DNA of 64,000 nt from Parietaria judaica (taxonomy: Eukaryota > Streptophyta > Magnoliopsida > Rosales > Urticaceae). Below are positions 36,293 to 49,868 of the stretch, piece by piece. Where the stretch lies: NCBI GenBank assembly GCA_954871525.1, contig OX940872.1, positions 24,027,746 to 24,091,745 on the forward strand, written 5' to 3'. The notes under the pieces are model-generated. The model did not search any database. It was given only the letters and a program-made list of their open reading frames with translations, and was not told the DNA's origin. Every line of letters starts with the position of its first letter. Position 1 is the stretch's first letter. Position numbers and translations under genes: made by a program.

Positions 36293-38386
36293 TTATTTTG
36301 AATGATTGCACCTGGGCAATGTGAAATTGATAAATTTATCTTCAGCTGGGCCTAGATTGCTGGGCAAGATGGGGCCAGAAGCCCAAATCCATGCTTTTGG
36401 ACCAAAATGATTACCTTCACTCATGAGTTAAGCTCTTCACTGTCAAATTAATTCTTCCTATGATATTTTCTGTTTTACTTTCTTGATGTTTTGAATTTGA
36501 GTTTAAATCACAATACAAGACTGGATCTTCTGAATGTTATGCGGATCGCTTAGAGTTGAAGTTGAATGTGACATAAATATCAAGAATAACCAAATAACTT
36601 TACAATCATACTGTAAAAACACTACATATTTAGCTAATTAGTGTAATTTATTTCTATTTAAGATGATATCTTAACTAGTTATGCAATGTTATATTTTATT
36701 TATAGTGATTTTATAACATATATATGTAATGCTATTATTTTTATATTGAATTATTAATTTATATTAGTTGGGATCCATGTACTTCTAAAAAAAATAGTAT
36801 CTTATAAATTTAGTGAATTATTAATTTAACTTGTTAGGCTCAAGTCGAGACCGAACAAAATTATTATTTAATCAAAATTATTAATTTACCGAGATTCTAC
36901 AGTATATAGCACAACAAACCAGAGAGAACTGCAAGTAAAAATATCTAGAATTGGAGAATGTTCTTTTGCTACCCCACCAATTTATGTATACCATATGAAT
37001 TTGGCCCACTATTCCAAACTGAAAAAGCGATCTTAGAGATATACTTGGGGACAATATTTCTTTTGATGGAGATACATTGACATGATATCATGAAATTCAT
37101 AATATTTTGATCAAATATTCAAAGAGATAATGTACTCTATCTTATGTGATATTGAAGAGTTGTTGTAGGCTCTTCTTTCTTCATAGATTGCATGTATATC
37201 ACACAGTGAATACATGTCTTTTTATAATTTATTTATCTTGCTTTATTAATGGTCGTGATTCTACTGAACAAGGTTACAATACACTCTTTTATTATTAAAT
37301 ACATGTAGTGAAGAACAAGCGATATAATTATTAGTCAAGTTAACATGGGTAAAGGGACATGTATTTGCGTCCCATAGAGTTTAAATCCGGAATCTCTTGG
37401 AGAGCTATGTAGTGAAGTTAACACTACATCAAACAAACTTGATCAGGTTAGTGACTTTCTCAAATGGGCAAAGAATTAAAAGCTATGGACATCTTAATGC
37501 TGAGAACCTGGCCCATATTTACTTCATTCATGGAATAAAAATAATTCCAAAATGCCTTTAGAAAATGTAAACAAAAAAAAGAAACATTAAAGGGATGATA
37601 TAAGAGGCACAAAACTTCCCTCCTCTAAAAGAACTTTTGTAAAATTTGGAGCCGGCTTTTATGGCCCTTACAGACCCCAACTGAAAAGCTCGATTTTTGG
37701 GCGGAAAATTTGCCAAGAGAACTTATAATAGGAATTCGTAAAAAAAAATAGTGCATGTTTTATATTCTTAGAGCTTTTTTAAGGAGCGGGTGCAAGTTGC
37801 TTGCACCTGTATTGTATCTGCGCCCACGGTTTGTCCATATCAATTAAAAACGTGAGAGGAACATGTCCACATTAAAACATATTTAATTAATACTCGTTAA
37901 ATTATTAAATTCTTTGAAATAACATTTTTCTACGACTTAGGATCTGAACATTGAATAAAATATCAACTTCAATGAAATAATATATTTTCAGGAAATTTCT
38001 ACGTAAGTATATAAAACCGTTAAATATGTTTACAAACATCATGAACATCATTGTTAAAAAACTAAATTGAAAAAAGACCTAGTTACTTATAATCTCCTAG
38101 GAAATACTATATCAAAGATGCATTTCAAAAGTTAATATAGCTATGTAATCTTAATCTAAATAATAAATATAACTATATAAAAAAAAAACGACTGAAACAA
38201 AAAATATATATGAACCATAAAGTTTGATACTAATTTTTTTATATACTACATATATAGCTATATAGTCTGCTGTTTGTGTCCACTTTATAGTTTATACACG
38301 GAACAAGGAACATGTTTACAAAAATATCCATGAATTTTACTTTGTGTATTTGCAAAGAAAGGGCTTGAATTCAGTGAAATTGTTAA
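33462..38386. other. Intergenic DNA between the second MULE and CRY2
   Basis: No gene could be supported. 33480-34140 and 34540-34920 are less AT-rich but offer only short overlapping frames on both strands. There is a (T)n tract at 35699-35723 and a (TA)n microsatellite at 36250-36287. A short perfect hairpin, GGTGCAAG-TTG-CTTGCACC, lies at about 37788-37806 and resembles a transposon end. Confidence 0.5.
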
Positions 38387-41385
38387 TTATACCCTCTCCC
38401 TCTCATGGCTTACATGTTGTGGCTGCACTGTCGGATCGGTTGAAAATGCCTCTCCACAGAATGTATTGTCAAACCCTGCAAGAAAAAATAGAAAAGAAAA
38501 AAAAGAATATATGAATATTTAATAAAAATTGAAGAGAAAGTCATGAAGAATTAAATAGTGATGTATGCATCACTTGCCAAAAAAATTAAAATAAATACAT
38601 TTATAAAAGCCTTAATCTGAAAATCTTATGTTCTAACTTATCGCCTCTTTCAATCCTTTTTCACCACATAATTTCAAATTATCTAATAAATTTATATCAC
38701 ACTCCAAAGTTATTGAAAAAATATGATCAACAAAACAGATTCGGGTTACAAACTCTAACAATTCCACGGATGAATTGGAATGAAATTGCAAATAAGTAGT
38801 ATTTTATAGATGTTTAGTTTAGAATTGACCATGATTACGTGGAAGAAAAATTATTTACAGTAAAATAAAGAAGAAGAAAAATGTAATTGGATCAGATATG
38901 GGCATATGATTTGAAGCTCTTATTCAGAAATAGAAGAAGAAAAATGATAGGGCATAATTCTAATTAAATGCTCGTATGCTAATAATCAATGTAAGATTAT
39001 AAGAATAGTTGTATTGCAAGCACAAACAAAAAGACACGTCAAGAAAATCGATGGGCACGAAATAAAATTACCGTTTTTGCCCAAAATTCCTTCCCCGTGG
39101 GCCCGTTCCCGCTCGGGACGCATAGCATCTGACGACTCGCACTCCTGCTCAGCCTCGCCGATCGACATCGACACCGACTCGGGGACGTAGAAGGCTGAAC
39201 TCTCGCCCTCGGTGGCGGTTTCCTTCTTGGCCGCCGCCGACTCCGCGGTGGAACACACGTCCTCGTCTACCTTCGGCAGCCGCTCCTCTCCCGGCATGCT
39301 CTTCAGCCGCTTCCGGCTCGGGGGCTCGGCCTTGGGGCGGTGGAACGACGGGACTTTCTGGTCGTTGGAAGAGTAAGTGTGGCAGGGTACATTTCCCTTG
39401 AGGATAACGGTGGGGATCGGTGCGGTCTCGAGGCCATCGGAGTTGTCGACGACCTCCTCGTTGTTGGCGTCGGGGGCCTTGGCTCGCTCGGCGCCCTGCG
39501 CCTCCCACATTCGGAATATGGCCTCCGTGAGGAAATCCCGGGCTGCGTCGATGTCGACGATGGGCGAAGGGTAGTTGAGGCCGAGCTCCACGCCCGAGGC
39601 TCGGAGCACACTCTCTGGTGCATCCCACGGGTGGTGGATCCACTCCGTTGGCAGCCTCGCCAGCTCTGGAAGCCACTGCCGGACGTATAATCCTTCCGGG
39701 TCGAATTGCGAGCCTTGAAGCTAACATAATTTACATCATTAGAGAAAGATTACATGATCAGAGAGAAAGATAATCAAACCGGGACCAAATACTGATTTTT
39801 TAGCCATTTTTTGGCCAGGTTCCAGTTTTCCGGACCCTCCCAAAATTGATTCAAGACTGGATATTACAGTACTATTCGGAAGTTTGACTACTAAGATTAG
39901 AACCTCAAGAATTAAATTCCATAGAAACAAATGGCTATGAAAATGACAAACCTCCGGGCTATCGAGGCGCTCGAGCTCGTGCCCGTCGGGCAGACTCCCG
40001 GAGATGTACTGCCAGCCGAGGATGTCGCTCTCCAAGTCAGCGTCCAAGAGTGTGTCCCAGAAGTACTTCATCCCCCAGCGCCACGGAATAAGCAGGACTT
40101 TCACGCAGAAGCTCGACACGATCACCCGGATCCGGTTGTGGATCCACCCTGTCGCCCAGAGCTCCCGCATCCCAGCATCGACAAGCGGGTAGCCTGTGCG
40201 GCCCTGCCTCCAAGCCTTAAAGCGCGCGGCATCGGGCCGCCACGGGAAGAATTTCAGGTTGCTCAGCAGGGAGCGCTCGTGCGTGAACGGGAAGTTGAAG
40301 CAGAGGTACCGCGAGTAATCCCTCAGCCCGAGCGCACGGAGGAAGAGCCTCGCGCTCTCATCCCCCGCGGCATTGCCTTCCTTTCTCCACAAAATCTGCT
40401 TCATCACCGCCGCCTGGAACGCCTTCCGCACGCTCAGCTCGCCGAAGTGGAGGTACGGAGAAAGCTGCGACGTGTTGTTTCCTCCGAGTGTGAGCCTGCT
40501 GGTTGAGTACTCATGGAGGTGTTGCTCCACGAACTCGTTCAGGGCCTTGTCGGCGCTGCTCCAGCCGGGTGACCAGGCCCTCCCCAACAGGGCATTGCTC
40601 GGTTTTTCCAACGCGTCTTCGAGGCCGAGATCGTCGATCAAGCGCGTGCGAGCGTTTTCTGCGCCTAACCACAATATAGTGCATATCGTGTGTGAATTAA
40701 GGATCCACAATGAAAAGACAAACGAATCCGACTAGGCTTACAAGATTCAAAGAAATTTATGAGTGTCCGTTTGCAAATTTACCGGTGACGGGCGAGAGCT
40801 TCCTCGGCGGAAGCAGCGAAACGGGCTCCATCGGCATGTTCAGGCACTTCTGCCAGTACGCCTCGAATGTAGTAAACGCGTGCCCTTTCTTGTCGTACAC
40901 CTCCCACGGCTCAAACAGCAAGTCTCCGTTGTAGCTCCGCACCGAGAATCCGAGCTCCACGAGCTTCTCCTTCAGGCCGTGGTCCCTCACAAGCGACACC
41001 GGATCTGGCCATAAAAACCCCATCAAAATCCCGGCGACAACCACAACAAAAACCGCGTCAAACCACACGTACCGTAGAGATGGTTAAACATGACTCTGGA
41101 GGCGCCGGTGGCGGTCAACACCTCTAGAAGCGCCTCGAGCGTGGAGTGGCTCCTCATGAGAACAAGCTCAGCCCCGAGGGACCGCAGGGAGTGCCCCAAG
41201 TGGGCGAGCGAGTGCTTGAGCCACCACCGGGACACCCGGCCCGGGTAGAATTGGCCTTCTTCCTCGGGGCACCATATGAAAACCGGGACGACACGGCCCT
41301 CTCTCGCGGCCGAGGCCAACGCCGGGTTGTCCTCGATCCTCAGATCCCTCCGGAACCAAACGACGGTGGTTTCCTCCTTCTCCAT
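38387..41385 (-). CDS. CRY2: Cryptochrome 2 blue-light receptor (five coding exons)
   Basis: Nuclear flavoprotein photoreceptor for blue light (flowering time, seedling de-etiolation). Coding exons on the - strand: 41385-41073, 41004-40783, 40664-39952, 39720-39072 and 38475-38387, with GT..AG introns and consistent phases. Product 661 residues. The photolyase-like N-terminal domain starts with TTVVWFRRDLRIEDNPAL. The FAD-binding part has WRQGRTGYPLVDAGMREL (330-347), Asp386 and the electron-transfer tryptophans Trp320, Trp373 and Trp396. The C-terminal tail carries all three DAS elements: DQKVP, an acidic stretch, and STAES, with a basic RKRLK between them. These features and the closer match to CRY2 than to CRY1 (CPEEEGQFYPGR, YISGSLPDGHEL) support the call. 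Exon 5 is predicted from its polypyrimidine-rich acceptor; without that splice the frame would end at 38986. No damage is seen. Confidence 0.95.
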
Positions 41386-44009
41386 CGTCGCATCATTCAG
41401 ATCTTATCAGACTAAATCTGCTAATAATAATAACGGACATGAAAGTCAACCACACGGATCTGAGAAGAATCTAATGAGATAACATATATAAATAATTAAA
41501 TATGTATGAGATTATAGAATAATATCAGACAAAGATCGAGCTTTGGCTGATGATGCTTCAAGAAGATAACAAAAGACCAACTTTGCACTTAACGACCGAA
41601 CCAACTCACTCCCATCCCATGAGCACATCCCATTTAAGATCGAGACCACTTTATCTGATGACTCTACGTATTTTATTTATGTATATATATATATATAATT
41701 TTTTTTATCTATTAAAAAAGCGTTATGTAATGTTAATAACTTAATATATACATTAACGTCTCTTACTTATGGAAGTGTTATCATTAAACTTTAAAGTTTT
41801 AAAGTTTGAAATTAATTTGGATAATTATGTTTGGTCCGTTTTCGTTAAACAGCTCTTAACCGAACCGAAAGGCCTCTTTGCGAGAACCTTATCACGGTTC
41901 TTCTGGGGAGCCCTGCTCGGTAGACGCGCAATCCGGGAAGAAACTTTTAGAGGATCTTCTCGGAAAGCCTCTTTAGAGATCTCTCCGTTTAATATTCTCG
42001 ACCTCGCTGGCACATGTATTGCGTGGAATAAAATGGTCGGTCCGAGTTCTTATATGAGGAGAATAACACTCTTTTACTCACCGGCTAGTGAAAACTTGTG
42101 AAGTATACACCTCGTTAATGGTTTATTATCGTATAAAAATTCGTGTTGTTTTCTATCCATTTAACTAAAGATTACTCTAATATTAATTGATAGAAAGAAA
42201 AGAAAAGAAAAACCGGAAAATTAAATTGTTTATCAGTAAAGGTATAATTTTGTAATGGACCACGATGGTATTTATTCGTTTTCATTTTGTAAACTAATAA
42301 AAATAAAATTTTATAATTTTGTATTATTTGATATATAGGAATAGAGTAATGTGAGATCACATGGGACAAGTTGAAAGTGACATTGTGGTTGAAGCACTTC
42401 TCGTAGCTTCGGAAACCCAACGTGAAAGAGATAAGACCATAACTTTGGACAAAATACATAAAGTCCCAAGTGGTAGATAAACATTTATTTTGGTATTTAT
42501 TTATTTATCTCATACTGATTTAATACCTATTTTCCTATTTATACTTTTTTAATTGGAATATATTCTTGCTGGGATGTGTAACGAAATTCCGAAAATTGCA
42601 TTTGGAAACGGGAAGAAGCCCGATCGTGAAAATTAAGTTACTTGCTAAAAGAGTGAAACCCAAATTTTAAATCTTAATAAACAAATTATTCAAATTTGCG
42701 TGCTCGTTGGTCCAAATGCATCCGCTACGCGGAGACCATTAATTTCATAGTATTTTATATTTTCCGAGAGGGAAATAGAGTAGTCGATGTATTTAGCTAG
42801 TTTTGGTGCTTAAAATTCGAGTTATCATTGACGGCCTTCACACCGGGATTTTACTTCGTCTTTTGTAAATGATGATATTTGTTCGAGAGAGAATTTTAGG
42901 TTTAGATAGTTCTCTTCGATTTTGTTTGTAATCTTTGATATTTTCATTTATATTATTCCGAGCTCCGGTTCTTAATTTGGTTGCTTAGGTGCCGACCTAG
43001 TTGGGATTCGAGTTTGCTTAGCGAAATTTCGGGCCTCCATCTTTAACTTAAAAAATAAAAACAAAAAAAAAACAAAAAAAAAACTTTACTCAAGTTCTAG
43101 TACAAATTTTATCAAATATTCCCCATAATAAATGACTGTATAAGAAAATTAACTTTGAGCAAGATTTGGTCTCATTTATTATATACCTCGCCGTTGTCAT
43201 CAATAAATATTCATTTCACCAATTTCTAGAATGAAAATGATATTTGGAGTATTTAATTGTTACCAAGATCTTTTGAACCTTAACAAATCTAGATGTAGAT
43301 GCTATTAAAAGTAAAGAAAATACAAGGATATAATCAAGAACAAAGATTTTTTGGCATATGATCAATCAGGAAAAAGAGCACACTCCAATGATAAATGCGT
43401 ATAATAATTAATAGAAAATGATATTTGGTCTGATCTAAATTTCTTTTTCACCCATGAAAATTAATTTTATTTACAAATATTCATAAGATCGTCAAATTAA
43501 ACTCTATTTCAGACGGTATATTTAATATTTACTATCATAATAAATTTTATTTAACCAACATAACGACAAAGGCACATGTTGTTTGGCTTTGCTTCACGTG
43601 CTCAACCCTAAATGCTTGTCTATGTATGTCACGATTTTTTTAATTTTTTAAATGAATTATACAGATTATAGATATTATATTTTATAGTTCTAAAGTGGAA
43701 ATAATAATTTTTTTTAATTACAGTAGCAATTATATTAATGCATCCGTTATACTTTCCTACTTTAGTAATTTCATGTCGGATTCTTTATTTTATATTATTA
43801 TTACTAAATGAATACGACCATGTGCAATGTATATGGCTATTATTCACAAAGAAAAGACCACACACGGTCATGGATATATATATACTTGTATAAAAAGAGC
43901 TCAAAATAACTCTATAAATATAGCAGTATGTAGGGTTTCTCCTTGGTTTTTTGTCAAGCTCAAACGTATATTAATATTTTCTACTTCGACAGAAAGAAGT
44001 ACTGTAATA
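41386..44009. other. CRY2 upstream region and intergenic DNA
   Basis: Immediately upstream of the CRY2 ATG (to about 41650) lies its presumed promoter and 5'UTR; no TATA box stands out. 41840-42110 is less AT-rich with a 110-residue frame (41769-42101) that I do not recognise and do not call. The rest is AT-rich with no gene. Confidence 0.45.
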
Positions 44010-44017
44010 CATACAAG

Positions 44018-44301
44018 TAGAGCTGCAAGTGGCGATGTCGCGATGCATCGCGACTCGGATCGCCAAAATCACGAAAATGGCCGTCGCGATGCGTCGCGAC
44101 TGTGCCAAATCCCGATGAATCGCGATGCGTCGGATTGATGACGTGGCGATGTGGGATTGGGCGAGAGAGTTTTACGCGGATTTTCACGACAAATCGCGAC
44201 CCATCGCGATTTTGACCCACTCGTTGCGACCCATCGCGATTTTGCCAAACCCGTCGCGGTGCATCGCGAACGTGGATTGGGCGTCGTGAGTTGCAGCTCT
44301 A
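44018..44301. mobile_element. hAT-type MITE, 284 bp, perfect 8-bp target duplication
   Basis: The target duplication CATACAAG lies at 44010-44017 and 44302-44309. The ends TAGAGCTGCAA and TTGCAGCTCTA are perfect 11-bp inverted repeats. The 8-bp duplication and TAGAG terminus point to hAT. The interior is packed with self-complementary ATCGCGA/TCGCGAT words in both orientations and is far richer in CpG than its surroundings. Confidence 0.88.
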
Positions 44302-44309
44302 CATACAAG

Positions 44310-45373
44310 TGTGTTGCTTAATTAGTACTCGTTTAAACAGACTTGTGTTGATATACAATGTAATAATATGTACGTGTATTTGCACAATATGATTTTTCTA
44401 AAAGAGGTCTTGCAAACACTAGCTCCGGGAACTTAATAGCCTATTTGGTTTCACTTCTACATACTTGTACGAGAGTATTTTACAGAATCTGCTTCAATAT
44501 CGTAGCACACTAAGTTAGAACTCAAATTTTACACCGTCGTTTTCTAAAATGTCATACAAAATGAAAACACAAGTTTGCAAGACGGTGCTTGACTTTGTCT
44601 TTGTCTTTGTCTATTTTAATTGTGAGGTTAAGCTCGACCTTGTTCAGCTCGCTGAGTCGAAGACCGACTAGAAAGCCAAGCCCCAACCGATCAGGTCAGG
44701 AGGACTTGGTCGCAGACAGCCTAGTCCTAGATAAGCTAGTCACCTAGTTATAGTGGACAAATCACGTCGAACATGAACCAGACACCACGACAAACAGGAA
44801 CCAGGCGCCCTAATTTCAGTGGCCAAGAAGTATTGGACGCAATAAGCATCCCAAAGGACCTTGCTCAGGAGAAGACAAGCAAGTCGAGACAAACAGAATC
44901 AGAATGCGTGATTTAGAAGTCTCACACAATGGAGGAAGCTAGAGTTTGGAACAAGGCATGCGAGCATGCCACGCCTCTACATGTGTATATGTAAATTGTG
45001 TATATGTAGTGATCAAAATTATGTATCTTTTTTCTTTTCTATCCTTTGATTTTCTTGCTCAAACGTTTTCTTTTCTTTTCTCATTTTAACTTTCCATATA
45101 TTTTTCTTCTCTATATTATTTGATGGAAAATGACCTTTACTAAACAAATATTGTTGGGTGGAAATGGCCTTAGTAGACTTTTTTTTTTTTTTTTGTTGAC
45201 ATGGTACCTTCGTTATTGACGAAGAGATTCAAATCAACATCAGAGTAATTAATGAAAGATCCTTAAATGTCGAAAAATTTCGTAATATAAATGGAGTGTT
45301 TTATAGCCTATATCTATAGTAGCGAATATGTGAAGTGAACGGATATTTTATAATAAAAAAATTACTTACAAAG

Positions 45374-45418
<45 letters not shown>

Positions 45419-46477
45419 GGCGGAAGCATTTGAAGAGGAGAGGTGATTTAAAGTTTAAATCACCCCCTCCAAAAAAAATGTACAATAATACTTGACAAAA
45501 AATTATATCTAGTCCCCCGGTACATAATTCCTGGTTCCGTCACGGTATATATAATATACATACGCATTACATGTAGTCTAATGTGTACTGTGTAGGGCTC
45601 AAGAAAATATGAAAATTCTTATTATGCAACTTTCGCCCCACAATTTGATTCTACAATTTATGGATTATGAAGTAAACGATGGTAATTATATTATAAATAT
45701 AATATACAGGTATACACTATCAAAATTTAAGCAAAAAGAAAGTGGAGAAACAATATATTTATTAAAACATCATAAATATTGGCGTTGCTTGAATATTATT
45801 TTAGTCTATCGTGTCTTATCAGTAAGATAGAAACAAAATAAATCGAGACAAATCTCACCTGAAATTTCATGTATTCTCAAGCAATGATTTGATATTTCTT
45901 CTGTCCATCACAATTAATTTCTTTAATAAAAAATATGAGAAAATCATTTCTTTTTAATAGTGCTTCGAACTCTGTATTTCAACATACACGTTAAATAAAA
46001 TACTAGTAGTAAACTGTTATTTGATATTTTCATCCACTAGACACACTCAAATGCAATGAAAAATTTATTGATCAATCAAATACTAGTAGTAAGCATGGTG
46101 AGATACGAGAGTCTATGGCTTAGGAAAAAAAAATTCTCTTGACTTAGAGAAATCATATAATCTTTTTAATTGACTCATTAATTTATCTGACCTCGTACTC
46201 GTAGTGATCCGAATTGAAGACCTTTAATATGTATAAGGTAATGTTTTTTTACCAGTAAACAAAACGCGCATCTTGTTATCTGATGTTTAAGGTTTAAAGT
46301 TATTTCAGTTCAAACCCTATATTCTTGTTTGAATGTAAAGAAAAAACTTAATCTAAGGAAATGAAAAAAACACTTAGAACTTAAAAATGACATATCTCAA
46401 AAAAAAAAAAAAAAAAAAGCACCAAATGTTTATTTGTGATTCAAGGTTTCAATAAAATATTATTTTTATTTATGGTA
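44310..46477. other. Intergenic DNA
   Basis: No gene is recognised. 44630-44960 is less AT-rich without a coding frame I can name. There is a (TA)n microsatellite at 45377-45414. The 73-residue frame at 45609-45830 has no recognisable features. Confidence 0.5.
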
Positions 46478-46485
46478 ATCTAAAC

Positions 46486-48690
46486 CATTGTTTTAAATAT
46501 CGGTATCGATATCGTTTCGCACTCACCATTTTACAGATATATCGCTTACCGACGGGCATGCCGATAGATAAATCCGAAGAAAAAGATATATCGCTTGCCG
46601 ACCGAAGTATCGACGAATATTTTTGAAAATATTATTCATGTTTTGGCAATATTTTTATATAGGTTCAATTTCAAAAAAAAAAATTAAAAAGTCCAATCAT
46701 TTGAGCTCATAAATCTCTAATAAGATTTAAATAATATTTGGAGGGTTTTATAACAAATATTTATCTTAAGAGGGAAATAATATAAATATTACATAAATTT
46801 AAAATTAGAGGTTTAAAATCTTAAAAATTCAAATAAAAAATAGGTGAGTGGTTTAATATTGAGTAAATATAAGATATAAAGTAAATAAAAAATATAAAAA
46901 TAAGTATTTATGCCTCAATTAAAATTATGAACCATTTCAAAAGCCTACGCACTACGCAGCATTGTTTTAGCTTTTAGGCATTAATTATATTTATGTTTAT
47001 GATCAAGGTTCGCATTACCGACGATTATCGTCGATTATCGACGATTATCGAGCTTACCGGTAGTTACGGGTAAGTTACCGGCTATAATACTTACCGTTTT
47101 ATCCATTTTTTGACGATTATCGAGCTTTTCGATAAACCGAAGACCAGCCGATTATCGCTATTTTTAGTGTAAAAATTTGATACTTTTCGGTGAATTAAAA
47201 AAATCAATTTTTAGAGATTTTTCGGTCTTTTCGACAGCCAATGACCAAATTTTATACAATTTTCGAGCTTACCAGTGAAAAACCGAGACTTTTCGGTCTT
47301 TTTGACAGCCGACGACCAAATCTTATACGAAAACTTGATTTTCGAACTGGTAAGTTGCAAATTTTTCGACAAATTATCATATTTTCACTGATTAATCGAT
47401 TCTTGGCATAAGTTTCGAAGGTTTTGATTTATTCATTTTTAACCGAATTTCTTGGAATTTTTTTGTAGTTTTTGAACATATAATGACATATAATGTTAAC
47501 TCTATATGAATCAATCATTTCTTCTTTGATATGTACTCATTTATACAATTTTTAGGGCATTTCATGTGTTAAAATATAAAGAGTTAGTTTTATATGAGAT
47601 TTATGTTTAGAAATGAGTAAAGCTTGGAACTTTATCATCTTTTGTTTATTTTTTTGCATTCTTATGAATATTTTTTTATGAAAACATGTTTTGATGACTT
47701 ATTTTATAATTATTTTGTTAGATTTAGGTTAAATTCGGATTATCATGCTTGTTAGGCAAATGTATATAAAGTTTTGAATTTAGGAATTTACTCGAAATGT
47801 ACATACTTTGTTATAATTTGTTGATTGTATAGGGTTCAAAATATTATATATCCAAAGAAATATGAATGTTTGAGCTTTTGAGTTCTTGAATTTTCAGATT
47901 ACAAGACTTTCTCGTGTAAAAAGTCTAAAAATTCATATTTTTTAATTTTTGAAGTAATTTATTCAAATTTTAATGTTTCTGTTTCAATAAATAATTTAAT
48001 TATTTATTGACATATTAATCTGTGATTTTGGTATATTTTATTTGCATATTTGAGCTTAATTCGGATTTTTTCATAAACTTTATTTTTGGTATTTTTAAAA
48101 CATTATTTTAAATTGGGCAAATACAAGCTTAAAATATTTTATAAGTTTTCCGTCGAAAAGTATCGAAAAATATCGATAATCCGTCGATAATCATCGAAAA
48201 GTATCGATAATCGGTAAGCTACAGTATTTTAGGTTTTCCGTCGGTTAATCGGTAAGCTATCGATTAATCCGTCGAAAACAGTAATCGGTTTATCGGTAAC
48301 ATCGGTAAGTTGAACCTTGTTTATGATATTACAGTGGACCCCACTTTATTTAATATCAATATTTGTATTAGACTATTAATGTTCTCGAAATACGTGCACT
48401 TCTCCTTCTTCCTTCTTTTCTTCTTTGTACGAGCTTTTTTCCAGATCAACAATAGTGACGAGTCGAAAGGCAATGAACTTAGGGTTTTTTTTTTTTTTTT
48501 TGCGAATTTCGACTCGAAATTCGTCGTTTTCGGCCTACGAAGACAAACGACATCAGCGTTTCGCATCGAACGACATATCGCGATAAAATTCGAAAATGAT
48601 AACAATTTAAGCCGAATTTCGTATCGCATGTCTTCAATTAGCGGTGTGTCGTCGATATATCGACGATATATCTCGATATTTAAAACTATG
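46486..48690. mobile_element. hAT-like element interrupted by a second hAT-like element
   Basis: The ends CATTGTTTTAAATATCG (46486-46502) and, reversed, CATAGTTTTAAATATCG (48674-48690) are inverted repeats differing at one position. The flanks ATCTAAAC (46478-46485) and ATCCAAAC (48691-48698) are an 8-bp target duplication with one mismatch. Its subterminal regions are rich in GATATATCG words. The inner element 47004-48319 sits inside it, so the outer one is older. No transposase is seen; the 132-residue frame at 48310-48708 has no recognisable domain. Confidence 0.72.
47004..48319. mobile_element. Nested hAT-like element, 1,316 bp
   Basis: Ends CAAGGTTC and GAACCTTG, flanked by the perfect 8-bp target duplication TTTATGAT (46996-47003 and 48320-48327). 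Both termini carry many copies of CGATTATCG, TATCGGTAAG and ACCGATTA-type words in opposite orientations at the two ends. Non-coding. It shares termini with the element at 49869-50354. Confidence 0.88.
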
Positions 48691-48698
48691 ATCCAAAC

Positions 48699-49860
48699 AA
48701 TCCACTAATTAAAATATGGACCGATATACCTTTCGAATTAATTATTTAATATTAAATATTTAAATTACTTTTAAAATTAATTAATAATTTGAATTAATTA
48801 GTAAAATTAAAATAATTTTTTTCCTTAAATGTAGCTATATAAAATAACTGATTAATCTTAATCATTCCTTAATTATTTTTTAATTTTTCCCCTAAAAATT
48901 CCTAAAATCGTAGGAAATAATAAGCACAAATTAATATAGAATCTACAAACATAAGTTGTATTTAAATATACTAATTACAAACAATACATTTAATTACGAA
49001 GCTTGTATATGTATACATGAATACTTTATACGGGAACTGTTTCTCCAAATCGCAAATCTCAACCACAACTCTATATATGTATACCAATATCAAATTGTAA
49101 ATTTATTTACCAAAATTGTATAATACCAATACTTAATACGGGAGTGTTTGTGCAAATCGTAAATATCAACACGAATTTGGTATATGTATTTACCAATATC
49201 AAACTGTAAATATATTTACAAATATTTTTTAACGTACGTTCACCATCGGCGACCTGCACGAGGAAGTGGTTCGCGACGATTTCGAAGATGGTTTTCCCGG
49301 CGAGGGAGCGGAACTCGGAGCGGGCTCGCCGGTGCCAACCGAAAATCCACGGCCTGAGCTTAAACGACAACGATGATAGAGATCAAGATCGGCACGGCAT
49401 GGCGAACGAACGAACGGAAGTGACGGCAAACGACGAACGGTGAACGAGCGAACGGAAGGGACGACAAACGACAAACGGCGCGGCATGGCGAACGAGCGAG
49501 CGGAAGTGACGGCAAAAGGCGAACGAGCTTGTGGGAGAACGAAAAAAGGAGGACGAATGGCATGGGCGCTTTTGACAACAAAACAATGTGAAGACAGTTT
49601 GGGGAGAGGTCCAACTATTTTATTTTTGAATTTTGGGAGAGGTCGATGAAAATAAGGGAGAGAGGTTGATGAATATATATTAAATGTAAAAGATTTAGAT
49701 TATTTGAAAAAGTAAAATAATTATATGATAACTAATGGGGAAGTGTCAACCATTATTATAGGAAAAATTAATGCGAAATTAAAATATATTAATATTAATT
49801 TTTATACGAAAATTTATAATTATAATTAATATTAGGGTCAATTTGGTCCATTTTTGTTTA
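48699..49860. other. Intergenic DNA with possible gene fragment and minisatellite
   Basis: AT-rich to about 49230. 49230-49360 is GC-rich and, on the - strand, has short frames such as AGKTIFEIVANHFLVQVADG that look coding but are not recognised. 49390-49540 is a degenerate tandem repeat of GGCATGGCGAACGA, AACGGAAGTGACGGCAAA and similar words. This may be DNA captured by a transposon; no borders were found. Confidence 0.4.
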
Positions 49861-49868
49861 CTAATGGG

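Noticed and set aside
39149..39727. 192-residue frame and other frames overlapping CRY2 exon 4
   Set aside because: Arginine/glycine/proline-rich low-complexity translation of the GC-rich CRY2 exon in the wrong frame.
41769..42101. 110-residue frame upstream of CRY2
   Set aside because: Looks partly protein-like but I cannot name a family, and the first third is AT-rich non-coding in character.
43827..44308. Frames of 79-103 residues around 44.0-44.3 kb
   Set aside because: They arise inside the CpG-rich MITE from repeated TCGCGAT words; no domain.
48310..48708. 132-residue frame
   Set aside because: It crosses the border of the nested hAT-like element, has no recognisable domain and is phenylalanine-rich from T tracts.
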